Of a DNA stretch of 35,206 nt, positions 9,320 to 18,258 are shown in pieces. The position numbers and the translations under genes are program-made. The notes below the pieces were generated by a model. That model was not told where the DNA came from. It ran no database searches and saw only the letters and a list, made by a program, of their open reading frames with translations. The stretch's first letter is position 1. Each line of letters starts with the position of its first letter. Source of the stretch: Nemertoderma westbladi (taxonomy: Eukaryota; Xenacoelomorpha; Nemertodermatida; Nemertodermatidae); assembly GCA_032718475.1 (NCBI GenBank), contig JAUCBJ010005877.1:1-35206 (forward strand), given 5' to 3'.

Positions 9320-10385
9320 GAAACCTTTTGGGACTAAACTGGTGTAGACTTGGTAAACTCATTGTAATGGTTTGCAATGAACATGTTAAAGTTTATATTG
9401 TCCTGTTTACTTTGGGAAACCTCACGCGCCGTTCATCTTGAAATAGCAAAGGATGCCAGCGCAAAATCTTTCATTATTGCGTTTTGGGGGTTTAGTGGTC
9501 AACGTTCTACTCCTTTGATGCTAAGTGATAATGCAACTAACCTCACTGCTGCAAATAAAATTATAAAAGCTATAGAAGATGATCCAGGTATACAGGATTA
9601 CCTTCTCAATCAGAGGACTATTTTGAAGACAATCCCACCAGATATTCCTTGGTAAGGAGGCTTCTGGGAGCGACTAATCATAATGGTAAAGGATATTTTG
9701 ATAAAAATATTGGGACGTGCCTTGATTTCATTGGAGCAGCCCCAGACTGTCGTTATTGATATTGTCGCTATTTTAAATGACCGGCAACTAACCCACGTGT
9801 CTTCTAACATTGATGATCTCAATCACATTACATCCTCAACAATAAAGGTTGGACATCGTATTACCACATTACCAAGTCAAATTATCGAGCGAGATGGTTT
9901 CTAAGATCCGATGAATCGCCGTCAGTTGTACATACAAAACTTATTACAAGCGTTTCAAACTCGCTGGTCTCATGAATTGATCTCACAGCATTACGCGAGT
10001 ACAATCGATGGGAAAACCCATATCCAACCACACAAATTTGAGTGATGACATCGTACAAATACATTACCCCCTTTCGAAATGGTCGCATTCCTTACATCCC
10101 AGTACGTTCTGTCGTCCTACGTACGCAGTTAGAACACTAACACTACTAGTGTACCCTGTAAGGAAGTTGTATCCTCTTGATTCGGACGCTATTGAACTCG
10201 GTTCTAACAACTGTTCCACGGGTTTCATTGATGAAACAAAACTACTGGTACTATCCTCTCATTCAACCAGAGCCCCAATGAGATCACAGGTTTCACTGCG
10301 TCCACAACGCCAGGCTGCTACTGAAGCCCAACAGCGAATCGCTACGATATGCAATGAATCTGAGTCCGAGAGCGAAAACCGTTAA
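9320..10385 (+). pseudogene. Broken integrase of a BEL/Pao LTR retrotransposon
   Basis: Conserved integrase pieces appear in order: RAVHLEIAKDASAKSF, LMLSDNATNL (second acidic residue of the DDE core), PPDIPW then GGFWERL-like sequence (the Glu), LGRALISLEQPQTVV and LNDRQLTHVSSNIDD. A C-terminal part has VRKLYPLDS and RPQRQAATEAQQRI. This order and wording is typical of BEL/Pao integrases. A TAA at 9653-9655 replaces the expected Trp codon, another stop is at 9902-9904, and the C-terminal part is in a different frame (from about 10008). A frame change near 9420 also breaks the beginning. No gag, RT or LTR is visible nearby, so it is a fragment. It lies in the ZCRB1 intron. Confidence 0.85.
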
Positions 10386-11110
10386 GGATTATTTAGATTT
10401 TTAACGTAAGATTTAGTGATTATCCCTTTGAAAAAGTAAGATTAACATCAATTAATTGATTATCCCTTTGAAAAATATATTTTATAAGCAAATATTATTT
10501 TGTTATGATATATGGTATCAGGTTATTTTGACGAAGGCTATATAATTTGAGAATGTTAATTAATTATTTATTTAGAAGCATTCAAACAAGATCAAATATT
10601 AATTTGATACTAGAACTTATCTGAAGTAAATTAATTAATTAAGGAAGCCTTTTTTTGTTCGGCGGTGGGAGTATGTCCTAAGTTATAGATAATAATTATA
10701 CTGTATTTAGGATTGGAGCAATATTTTAGGAAGTCTACAGTTTTACCGTGCATATGCTGACTATTTTTGATTATTCTTACTATTCAACATCAAAAGGACG
10801 TGTCGTTTCCTTATTCTGTTATTTCATTCACAGACAGTGCCTGTCTGTATTATACTTACCGGTACCGTGATCTGATGGTGCCTTATAATTACGATTTTAT
10901 CTTTACCTAAAGCTATTTAAGTTTAAGTTTATGTTTGTATTGTTTGTATTATAAGGAAGATTTTACAACAATGAAACAGTTTTACAGAACGGAACCAACA
11001 TGCATTTTGCACAGACCTTGAGAAACCTTTACTTTTATAGTTTAATTAACTTTATCGAAATTTTACCAAGTATATTTACTATGTTATGTATGTTTACCAT
11101 AATAATAATC
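10386..11110. other. AT-rich intron spacer
   Basis: No gene is seen. TGATTATCCCTTTGAAAAA is repeated near 10416 and 10456. Otherwise it is unstructured. Confidence 0.4.
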
Positions 11111-11237
11111 GGGGGGGGGGGGGGGGGGGGGGGTTATTTTATGATATAATGCGGGGTCTGAGCCTCTGAGGTACTGTATGTGTACGGTATACATTTTGTC
11201 TCCCCACCCCCTTCAGAAATTTATAGATCCGCCACTG
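11111..11237. mobile_element. Poly-G tract and inverted hAT-like terminus
   Basis: A run of 23 G (11111-11133) is followed by about 90 bases and then TAGATCCGCCACTG at 11224-11237, the inverse of the CAGTGGCGGAT end at 7504. The flanking bases (ATCATCAT on the left, ATCATATT on the right) match only in the first five, so a single 3.7-kb element with target duplication is possible but not shown. Confidence 0.45.
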
Positions 11238-11349
11238 ATCATATTATAGGACACCCATATTGCTTGATTCTAATAGCCAATAGGATAAACCAATAGGAGA
11301 TAAACAAAGAGATAACCAGCATCAGGTCTATATTCTCTATAATTATACA

Positions 11350-13632
11350 ATGATTATAGTACCAAATGCCCGAAATGCAGAATGTGATGAACACGATCCA
11401 TTGTGGCTTGTACTTCTGTCCTCAGACTCTCTGTGGTGCGTCGCCTGCAGTATGGAAGACTTGCTAAATGAGACTATCGGTTCCAACCATAAAGAAATGA
11501 TTGTGAAAACATTGTTGACGGCATTGAGAAACGAATTAGGGGAAGGTTCTCGAAAGTTATACAGATCGCTTAGGGATAACGGGGAAGCAGCCAAAGTGAT
11601 TATTGAGACTCTGATCCAACGCGCAGTCAGTCTTGGTACAGATGACGCGTTAATCTCCCAATGTGTTGCCTTAACAATAGAAAAATGTCGAAATGCCAAT
11701 TTACAAGAGTCTATAGCGGAATTGCTTCTAGAACGTTTGATTGAGGGACCAAGAATGCCATTTTTTGCTATAACGCTATCGGAAGCTCTAAATGTCCTCA
11801 AAGCAAAACGAATTGAAAAGATATACAGAGTTAACGAGGAGAGGTTTGCTGATTTATATAAGTTGTTGCCCCAATTGTCAGGAACTATTATAACTTCAAC
11901 ACTTGCAATATTCGAGATCATTGTTCGCTTGAAAATAAAAGATTTCTTCAAAATTTCAAACTTAACAGGTATTACTGTGAATCTTTGCTCAGTTCTTGAC
12001 TCGATCAAATTACATCCCGATTTTGCTGAAGCGAGAATGAAGGTCATGGACATTTTAACTATTTTAAGCTCTTTGCCAGAAGTAGCGAAAGTGTTAATGG
12101 ATCAAAAAAAGCAACTCCCTATAACAAATTGGCAAGCTTCAACATCAATTACATCGAGGAAAATATTAGTGGCTTTTAAGACGATGATGAATTCTCCACA
12201 AGAATCATCATCGAACCAAGCTAAGGTACTGGAGTGTTCTAGAATATTGTTGAGTCATGAGGAACAAAATAATGATGTCATCTTCATCAAAGAGGAAATG
12301 GTGGAAACTATATCAGGTATTTTGACACCCATGGATCTTAACATTTGTATAGAAGGGATGGCTTGCCTGAAGACATTAATTGCCAACGATCGTGTTGGTG
12401 AATCCCAAGACAGAGTGGTTGGGGTTTTATATCGAGTCAGCAATGCAAGTCGTGATGCCCAAGACGAGGTCAAGTTCAAAGGCCTTGAACTGATTATACA
12501 AATATTCAAGCACATAACGTGGTCTCTCACTGACAACAGCATCAAAGAGAACGGCGAGTGTTTTACAAGTCTCTGTAGCTTTTTATCAGATTGCCTCTAC
12601 AACGAAAATACGTTATTCAACAGTGAAGCTTGTCAGATTATTCTCAAAATGTTTCAAAAAGGGCGTATTTTGACACCTATCCCATTTGTAAACCTCCATA
12701 AACTTCTGACGGCCCTTGGTACCTGTGTTTCAGACATAAATAAATTACCAACAGCCAGGTCCTATGCAAACCTTGAGGACATTGATTTCGACAAGTTCCA
12801 TGAATTTGCGCGAATTATTCTAGACTTGTTTATTCGTCTGTTCGATTTGTTGGGTGAGTGGGGATTGACGGAAATTGTACCGCAGTCTGACGCTGGAGAT
12901 GTGGCTTCAAATGCCTCACAGAACCAATTCGTGTATCACGTCCTCCATCTACACGAAGGAGTTATTATTGATTTCGCCAATCGCTTTCAGCATTACAGCA
13001 TGACATTGAGTCACAGAGATCTGCCTGCTCTATCGCAGTCGTTCTTCGAGAGTTTGACCAAAAACATGGCATATTACGGGAACCAATCAGGACAAATGTT
13101 AGCGCGAAGATTAGCTTCAATGAAACTAATAAATAGGTCGTTGCATTCTCTCAATTTGGGTAACAGCGATAATCCAAGTTCAGGGGTCGATTTAGCGAGT
13201 AAAACAAAGTTAACTCATTTGGGATGGAGACCGGTATCGCTTCTAACAGTTACGTGTCAGACATTCTTAGAAACAATATGTTCTAATCTTATAAACACCG
13301 GGTTGATTCGTGAGACATTACACAAAGGCCTTCCACGAATAGCAACAACATTCGCAGATTACATTGACTTCACTCTAGATGGGAGTTGCAATAAAGAACC
13401 AAGCGATCCAGCCACCATGACGATAATACTGTATTGCGCATCTCTTGTTGACGATATCGTGATTGGAGACTCGTGTACCCGTAAAGATATCGTATACAGT
13501 CTAGAAAGGGACTTGTCTCGACTAAACGTTAACGACCATCAGATACTCAACTTTCTATCCCACATGAAGGATGCATGTAGGCCAAAAACCAAACTTTCAT
13601 TGGCACCACAATGTGCAACAAAACCTAACTAA
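11350..13632 (+). CDS. Single-exon 760-residue helical protein nested in a ZCRB1 intron, unidentified
   Basis: This is an intact 760-codon frame starting ATG at 11350, with stop TAA at 13630-13632. Composition is that of a soluble alpha-helical repeat protein: regularly spaced Leu/Ile-rich helices, no transmembrane segment, no signal peptide and no recognisable catalytic motif. HEAT/ARM-like architecture is inference. It lies on the same strand as ZCRB1, inside its 11-kb intron, with no intron of its own. A retrocopy or an anciently intron-free gene both fit; no poly-A tail is visible after the stop, which argues weakly against a young retrocopy. Together with the left-edge frame (about 484 codons) its length approaches that of a single protein of roughly 1,250-1,280 residues such as MEI1, but that link is a guess. 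The opposite-strand frame over 11343-12053 is a shadow. Confidence 0.8.
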   Translation: MIIVPNARNAECDEHDPLWLVLLSSDSLWCVACSMEDLLNETIGSNHKEMIVKTLLTALRNELGEGSRKLYRSLRDNGEAAKVIIETLIQRAVSLGTDDALISQCVALTIEKCRNANLQESIAELLLERLIEGPRMPFFAITLSEALNVLKAKRIEKIYRVNEERFADLYKLLPQLSGTIITSTLAIFEIIVRLKIKDFFKISNLTGITVNLCSVLDSIKLHPDFAEARMKVMDILTILSSLPEVAKVLMDQKKQLPITNWQASTSITSRKILVAFKTMMNSPQESSSNQAKVLECSRILLSHEEQNNDVIFIKEEMVETISGILTPMDLNICIEGMACLKTLIANDRVGESQDRVVGVLYRVSNASRDAQDEVKFKGLELIIQIFKHITWSLTDNSIKENGECFTSLCSFLSDCLYNENTLFNSEACQIILKMFQKGRILTPIPFVNLHKLLTALGTCVSDINKLPTARSYANLEDIDFDKFHEFARIILDLFIRLFDLLGEWGLTEIVPQSDAGDVASNASQNQFVYHVLHLHEGVIIDFANRFQHYSMTLSHRDLPALSQSFFESLTKNMAYYGNQSGQMLARRLASMKLINRSLHSLNLGNSDNPSSGVDLASKTKLTHLGWRPVSLLTVTCQTFLETICSNLINTGLIRETLHKGLPRIATTFADYIDFTLDGSCNKEPSDPATMTIILYCASLVDDIVIGDSCTRKDIVYSLERDLSRLNVNDHQILNFLSHMKDACRPKTKLSLAPQCATKPN

Positions 13633-14327
13633 TAATAATAATATACCTTTAATACACTTAATATTCAACCGTGTAAATACAATCAATGTAATTAATAATT
13701 ATTGTTAATTAAACAACAATTTTCTACTATCCCCGGGCAATATTATTCGTGTATATCAATCATAGTAAAGTAAAAATGCCCGCAGAACGGTAACGTGCAA
13801 ACAAAAAGTAAATATAAAATTAAGTTTACTTCGACCATTTGGCCAGGGACTACGCGCAACTTCTCACGACTTATTTCCAGATTCCAGTGCGGTCCCAAGA
13901 ACTATGCTCAGCTCAACCCACTATCTCAGGAGCCAGAAATGCCAATTATTAATTTATATTTTTTCAAATCATTTCAATTAATTATTAAGCAATGTTGAAA
14001 CTTTGACAAATAGTTGTTTGTGAAGTGCCTTGCGAAGTACAGGTGATCGGCAGGTTCCTTTAGAGTTATTATTGTCTGAAAAAGAAGCTCATACTCCCGA
14101 TGTCAGCCGTTTTAGGGGTTACAATGAAATATTTTCATATTTGTATGAACTTCTATCGCTTTTATTCCAATCAGTTTAGTAGTTTATTTCCTGTTTACTA
14201 CTTACTATGTTTATGTTGCTTTTTAAAACCTTGAATAGTTTATTTCTTTCGTCAGCTTCAACTACGTCAAATTTTGTTGACCTTTATAGTCAGCTGACAT
14301 AACTTTACGATCCGGCCAGACATACGG
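13633..14327. other. 3' flank of the nested gene; no further gene seen
   Basis: An ATTAAA at 13708-13713 lies 76 bases after the stop of the 760-residue gene and could serve as its polyadenylation signal. The rest is AT-rich intron sequence without recognisable elements. Confidence 0.4.
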
Positions 14328-14701
14328 TGGCTGATTGCGGCCAATTATTTCCATTTGTTAATGTTTTTCACCCGGGTGAAAAACATTATCACCGGGTGAA
14401 AAACATGTGTCAGAACTCTGAACACATGTAGTTAGTTTCCTTATAAATATTATCGAAAGCTCATTTTGATCCAGATTCACTCTTGGTGAATTAATATCTC
14501 GACCAAGATTAGTAATCAATTAAGGGAAAGGATCAGGTTACAGTGGCATGTTATTCTAACCAAAACAATAAACGAAAGTCAATAATTAAACATTTAAATG
14601 TTTTTCACCCGGGTGATAAATGTTTTTCACCCGGAGATAAATGTATTTCACCCGGGTGAAAAAGAATTTAAAAAACGGAAATAATTGGCCGCAATCAGCC
14701 A
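14328..14701. mobile_element. MITE / fold-back element with 25-bp perfect terminal inverted repeats
   Basis: TGGCTGATTGCGGCCAATTA begins at 14328 and its inverse TAATTGGCCGCAATCAGCCA ends at 14701. The identical stretch is 25 bp (14328-14352 and 14677-14701). Inside each end are repeats of ATGTTTTTCACCCGGGTGA; TTTTTCACCCGGGTGAAAAA is itself a perfect palindrome (near 14364 and 14648). There is no coding capacity. It ends 63 bp before the last ZCRB1 exon. Confidence 0.85.
14523..14582 (-). repeat. Single monomer of the 68-bp dispersed repeat
   Basis: GGGAAAGGATCAGGTTACAG followed by TAACCAAAACAATAAACGAA is the reverse complement of the minisatellite unit found in tandem at 31186-32735. It sits in the centre of the MITE at 14328-14701. 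Confidence 0.7.
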
Positions 14702-14764
14702 TCGTACATACAACTTTATAGTGCGCTTTAGACTCAGTTAACATTTAAACCAACATTATTTTAG

Positions 14765-14911
14765 GATCTCGCTTTGGACTCGTTGGGCGGGATTATCCGC
14801 GAAGAGCAGCAGCGGTTTCCATTGGAGAGTGAACCTGGGACGAGCGAAACTAAACCTAAAAGGTACAAAAAGAATGAGTACTTTAGCGACGAAGAGGAAT
14901 TAATCGAGTAA
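14765..14911 (+). CDS. ZCRB1: ZCRB1 last exon
   Basis: The acceptor ATTATTTTAG ends at 14764, and the exon reads in phase 0 as required by the end of the 3562-3685 exon. It encodes DLALDSLGGIIREEQQRF, aligning with the ALDSLSQAI region of vertebrate ZCRB1, then a linker and the C-terminus KNEYFSDEEELIE before TAA at 14909-14911. Vertebrate ZCRB1 ends in YFSDEEELSD as I recall, so this is the genuine terminus. The coding end is the first unit of a 12-copy tandem array (14876-15306). Units of 36 bp would keep the frame open, while 37-bp units with an extra A create the stop. Confidence 0.93.
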   Translation, partial: DLALDSLGGIIREEQQRFPLESEPGTSETKPKRYKKNEYFSDEEELIE

Positions 14912-15306
14912 CGAGTACTTTAGCGACGAAGATGAATTAATTGAGTACGAGTACTTTAGCGACGAAGAGGAATTAATCGAGTAACGAGTACTTTAGCGAC
15001 GAAAAGGAATTAATCGAGTAATGAGTACTTTAGCGACGAAGAGGAATTAATCGAGTAACGGGTACTTTAGCGACGAAGAGGAATTAATCGAGTACGAGTA
15101 CTTTAGCGACGAAGAGGAATTAATCGAGTAACGAGTACTTTAGCGACGAAGAGGAATTAATCGAGAACGAGTACTTTAGCGACGAAGAGGAATTAATCGA
15201 GTAACGAGTACTTTAGCGACGAAGATGAATTAATTGAGTACGAGTACTTTAGCGACGAAGAGGAATTAATCGAGTAACGAGTACTTTAGCGGCGAAGAGG
15301 AATTAA
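14876..15306 (+). repeat. 36/37-bp tandem array of the ZCRB1 C-terminal coding sequence
   Basis: The unit GAGTACTTTAGCGACGAAGA...GAATTAATCGAGTA(A)C is repeated about 12 times. TACTTTAGC starts are at 14879, 14916, 14952, 14989, 15026, 15063, 15099, 15136, 15172, 15209, 15245 and 15282, a mix of 36- and 37-bp spacings. A 36-bp unit encodes EYFSDEEELIEY in frame. All but the first copy lie after the ZCRB1 stop, in its 3' UTR. A possible ATTAAA signal follows at 15363. Confidence 0.95.
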
Positions 15307-15579
15307 GTATAGAATCGAACGAGTCAATATTCCAAGTTTAAACATCCAGGAAGGTAAATAATATTAAAGAAGGTATAAAACCGATATAGCGATTCAGTAA
15401 GCAAAGGTAGAAAAAAAAATCAGTTGGTCTGATACGGTGACGTAGAAGATTGCAACCAACTTGATATGTAAAGTCTATCAGAATAATTCGTAATTGGTAT
15501 ACAACTACGGTGTAGCTACTAACTTTGCAGTTAACTTTAACTCTCCTTATTACTATTAATTGTTATTATAATAATGTTA

Positions 15580-16377
15580 TACACCATGACCCGTAATATA
15601 GTGTCATTTTCTGATGACACGGACCCCCCCCCCCCCCCCCCCCCCCAATTTTTTCTACAAATCTTTATCATATTGCTTGAACTTTGAAACACAACTAGTT
15701 CAACTCACCGTGGTTGTTACCATGAAGCCGGAATTTTCTATTTAATTTTTTTATAAGCGTTTTAAAAAAGTGTCTTTTGCGAAATCGCACCATCCGTATC
15801 ATTGCCATTCTTCAAATTAGTCGTAATTTTTTCATATCCATAGAAAGCTTGCATTGCAAGGATTCCAAATATGTAATAATGTTTGAATTTCGTTACGCAA
15901 TATAGATATTGTATAGGCATACCACTGTTGCCTACCAATTCTTAAAATAAATAACAATTTCTAGAATTTTGTGTATTTATTAAATAGAATAAATGGCCTG
16001 CAGCGAACAATAATTATTGCAATCTTTGAACGCCTATTTCTCAGCTGTTTCTCAATGAAATTCAGATATTGTTACATATTTCTAATCCTTGCAACGCAAG
16101 CTTTCTATTGATATGACAAATTAAGACTAATGTGAAGAATGGCAATGATACGGATGGTGCGATTTCGCAAAAGACACTTGTTTAAAACGCTTATAAAAAA
16201 ATTTAAAGGCGAAATAGAAAATTCCGGCTTCATGGTAACAACCGCGGTGAGTCGAACTAGTTGTGTTTCAAATTTCAAGCAATATGATAAAGATTTGTAG
16301 AAAAGGTTAGGGGGGGGGGGGGGGGGGGGGGGGTCCGTGTCACCAGAAAATGACACTATATTACATGACATGGTGTA
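15580..16377. mobile_element. Fold-back element with poly-C and poly-G shoulders, full-length copy
   Basis: The ends are TACACCATG..GTAATATAGTGTCATTTTCTG and the inverse CAGAAAATGACACTATATTACATGACATGGTGTA. Inside the ends are GACACGGA plus 23 C (15624-15646) on the left and 24 G (16310-16333) plus TCCGTGTC on the right. The arms, about 330 bp, pair throughout, for example ATCATATTGCTTGAA with TTCAAGCAATATGAT and AAGTGTCTTTTGCGAAATCG with CGATTTCGCAAAAGACACTT (one extra base either side differs). About 110 bp of unique centre remains. It has no transposase and the open frame at 16105-16371 is an arm read-through. Related copies are at 4090 and 33671. Confidence 0.88.
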
Positions 16378-16729
16378 CTTTATAGGTAATAGCCTAATAA
16401 ACTCTACTGGACCGCCACATTATTTGTATTTAAAAAAATTTTACATTACTTAAAAGCCGTTGGTAATGTGGGTGGGTGGTGGTGGTGGCCAAGTTCTCTA
16501 TTTTTGAAATCAGGTTTTAAAAATATTAAACTAAGAGAGTAAACGACTAAAATATTAGTTCTGGAGAAATATTTTATGCCATTTTTTGGGGGACACTTTC
16601 TCTATTTACTTTTTAACTCCTCAACCGATTTTTGTTCTATTTGCAGAATAATTATGTAGAGAAACATCGCGCGCAAATTGAGCGTTGAAAGAATTTTAAA
16701 TTTTGTTTAACAAAAAGTTATATTATAAA
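16378..16729. other. Spacer with a short GGT repeat
   Basis: No gene is seen. GTGGGTGGGTGGTGGTGGTGG lies near 16468. Confidence 0.35.
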
Positions 16730-16890
16730 ATTGGAATACTTTCAACACAAGATTTCTAATGATCTAAAAAAATCACGAGCATTGTAAAGAATGACCACGA
16801 ACATTTTTTTAAACGTTTATAAATAAAATTAAAGGCAAAATTACAACTCTGGCTCAAAGTAGACATCGACTGTGAGTTCAAGTAGATGTG
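16730..16890. mobile_element. Decayed solo arm of the poly-C fold-back family
   Basis: AAACGTTTATAAATAAAATTAAAGGCAAAATT, then CTGGCTC and GTGAGTTCAAGTAG-like words, follow the right arm of the 15580 element in the same order with many substitutions. No partner arm is visible. Confidence 0.45.
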
Positions 16891-17056
16891 ATAAGAATTA
16901 TTATTACTAAAATGAAAAAAACAAGCCGAAGCCATTAACCCTTAATATTATTGAAGGACCAGTTTCTTCATGTTTCAGGAGCAAATTTATTGTGTACCGG
17001 TTTTAGGCCTATAAGTAATAATATTTCCGGCTCAACTACCTCCATGCAGCCATGAG

Positions 17057-17062
17057 TTTATT
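17057..17062 (-). promoter_or_regulatory. Candidate polyadenylation signal for MRPS12
   Basis: TTTATT on the plus strand is AATAAA on the minus strand, about 145 bases past the MRPS12 stop. Confidence 0.45.
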
Positions 17063-17204
17063 GTTGGAACAATTATAATAAATATAATGAAAGTTCTTTG
17101 TAAACAGTTGTTTTTGAGTTGCGATATGATCATATAACTCAAATCGTAATAACCCGAATCCATCAGGCCTTCATCAGGGCCTACTTGGAAACTAATGTAT
17201 AAAC

Positions 17205-17864
17205 TTACAACTTCTTCTTTACGACGTTGGGTAGATCGTATTTACCCCGCACACATCTGTGGTTGACCCCGGGTAGATCAGCCTTCCCTCTCCCAGACAC
17301 CAACACCACGTGGTGCTCCTGCAGGTTGTGTCCCTCCCCGGGTATGTAGCAGACAACCTCCTTACCGTTGGTCAACCTAACCCGACATACCTTCCGATTC
17401 GCCGAGTTTGGTTTCTTGGGTTTTTTGGTATAAACCGATAGTATGAACCCACGACGTTGGGGTACGCTACCCAGCGCTTTAGAACGTTTGTTGTTGCGAT
17501 GGTAACGCAAGTCTCGACTAGGCCGCGGACCATGGGCTATCAGTTTTCTTATCGATTGACGCAGAAGAGGCGGGAAGGAGGTTGAGAAACTGGCAGTGCC
17601 AGTAACAGCTGGTGTTAATAATGGAGTTTTATTACCGGTACTAGAATTTATAGTATTTGGTTGTCTAATTAGAGGATTATTGATTCTTCCTTTGATATGT
17701 AATTGAGCGAATTCTTTAGTCATAGGATTTAGAGTAGAGTTGGTAAATTGGTTTTTGCATAAATTGAGGTTACAACTATAATTCGAATTAAATAGCTTAG
17801 GCTTGACAACGCGAGTGAGGCAGCATCTCAAGCTCAACATATCCGTTGTAATGGTGTAAAGCAA
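17205..17864 (-). CDS. MRPS12: Mitochondrial small ribosomal subunit protein uS12m
   Basis: S12 is a universal ribosomal protein at the decoding centre; this is the nuclear-encoded mitochondrial form. Residues about 122-219 carry the S12 domain with [20 protein letters not shown] (136-155), [26 protein letters not shown] (175-184), a [10 protein letters not shown] loop (191-200) and RGKYD (206-210). The protein is 219 residues; human MRPS12 is about 138. The first 120 residues form an unusual extension rich in Ser/Thr/Asn/Arg that includes the expected mitochondrial targeting peptide. Met1 is the first ATG. Met9 ([17 protein letters not shown], basic and hydrophobic, presequence-like) is an alternative start. 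There is one exon with no interruption in the domain. Confidence 0.96.
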   Translation of the reverse strand: MLYTITTDMLSLRCCLTRVVKPKLFNSNYSCNLNLCKNQFTNSTLNPMTKEFAQLHIKGRINNPLIRQPNTINSSTGNKTPLLTPAVTGTASFSTSFPPLLRQSIRKLIAHGPRPSRDLRYHRNNKRSKALGSVPQRRGFILSVYTKKPKKPNSANRKVCRVRLTNGKEVVCYIPGEGHNLQEHHVVLVSGRGKADLPGVNHRCVRGKYDLPNVVKKKL

Positions 17865-18258
17865 AGTCCGCTACACCTACACGATGCTGCGATGTATTAG
17901 TACTATGATATTTGATAGGCCTATAGCGATATACAATATACTGATATAGGCAATAGGGGTACCGATAGGGTATATCAGTATATCCAGATATCAGTATATG
18001 AGTACCTACCGGTATACAGTATAGGCTGATAGGCCTATATGTTAACTACCAACAACTGAACAATATACAGTAGTTCTGTAGTTCATATTCAAAGCAAGGA
18101 CTTCAGACTTCAGTAGTTCAGTAGTCCTTGATTCAAAGATAAGACCGAGTAGATGACGTTTATCTGTGTTGTCAGTCTGTCACTGTCAGTACCGGTATAA
18201 CTGTACTGTATAAAACCGAACTGGTCTCCTAACCAGTGCCACCTACCCTACCCCAGTG

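Noticed and set aside
11343-12053. 236-codon minus-strand frame
   Set aside because: Antisense shadow of the 760-residue gene; no protein features.
16105-16371. 88-codon minus frame with a poly-Pro run
   Set aside because: Poly-Pro comes from the poly-G tract of the fold-back element; no protein features.
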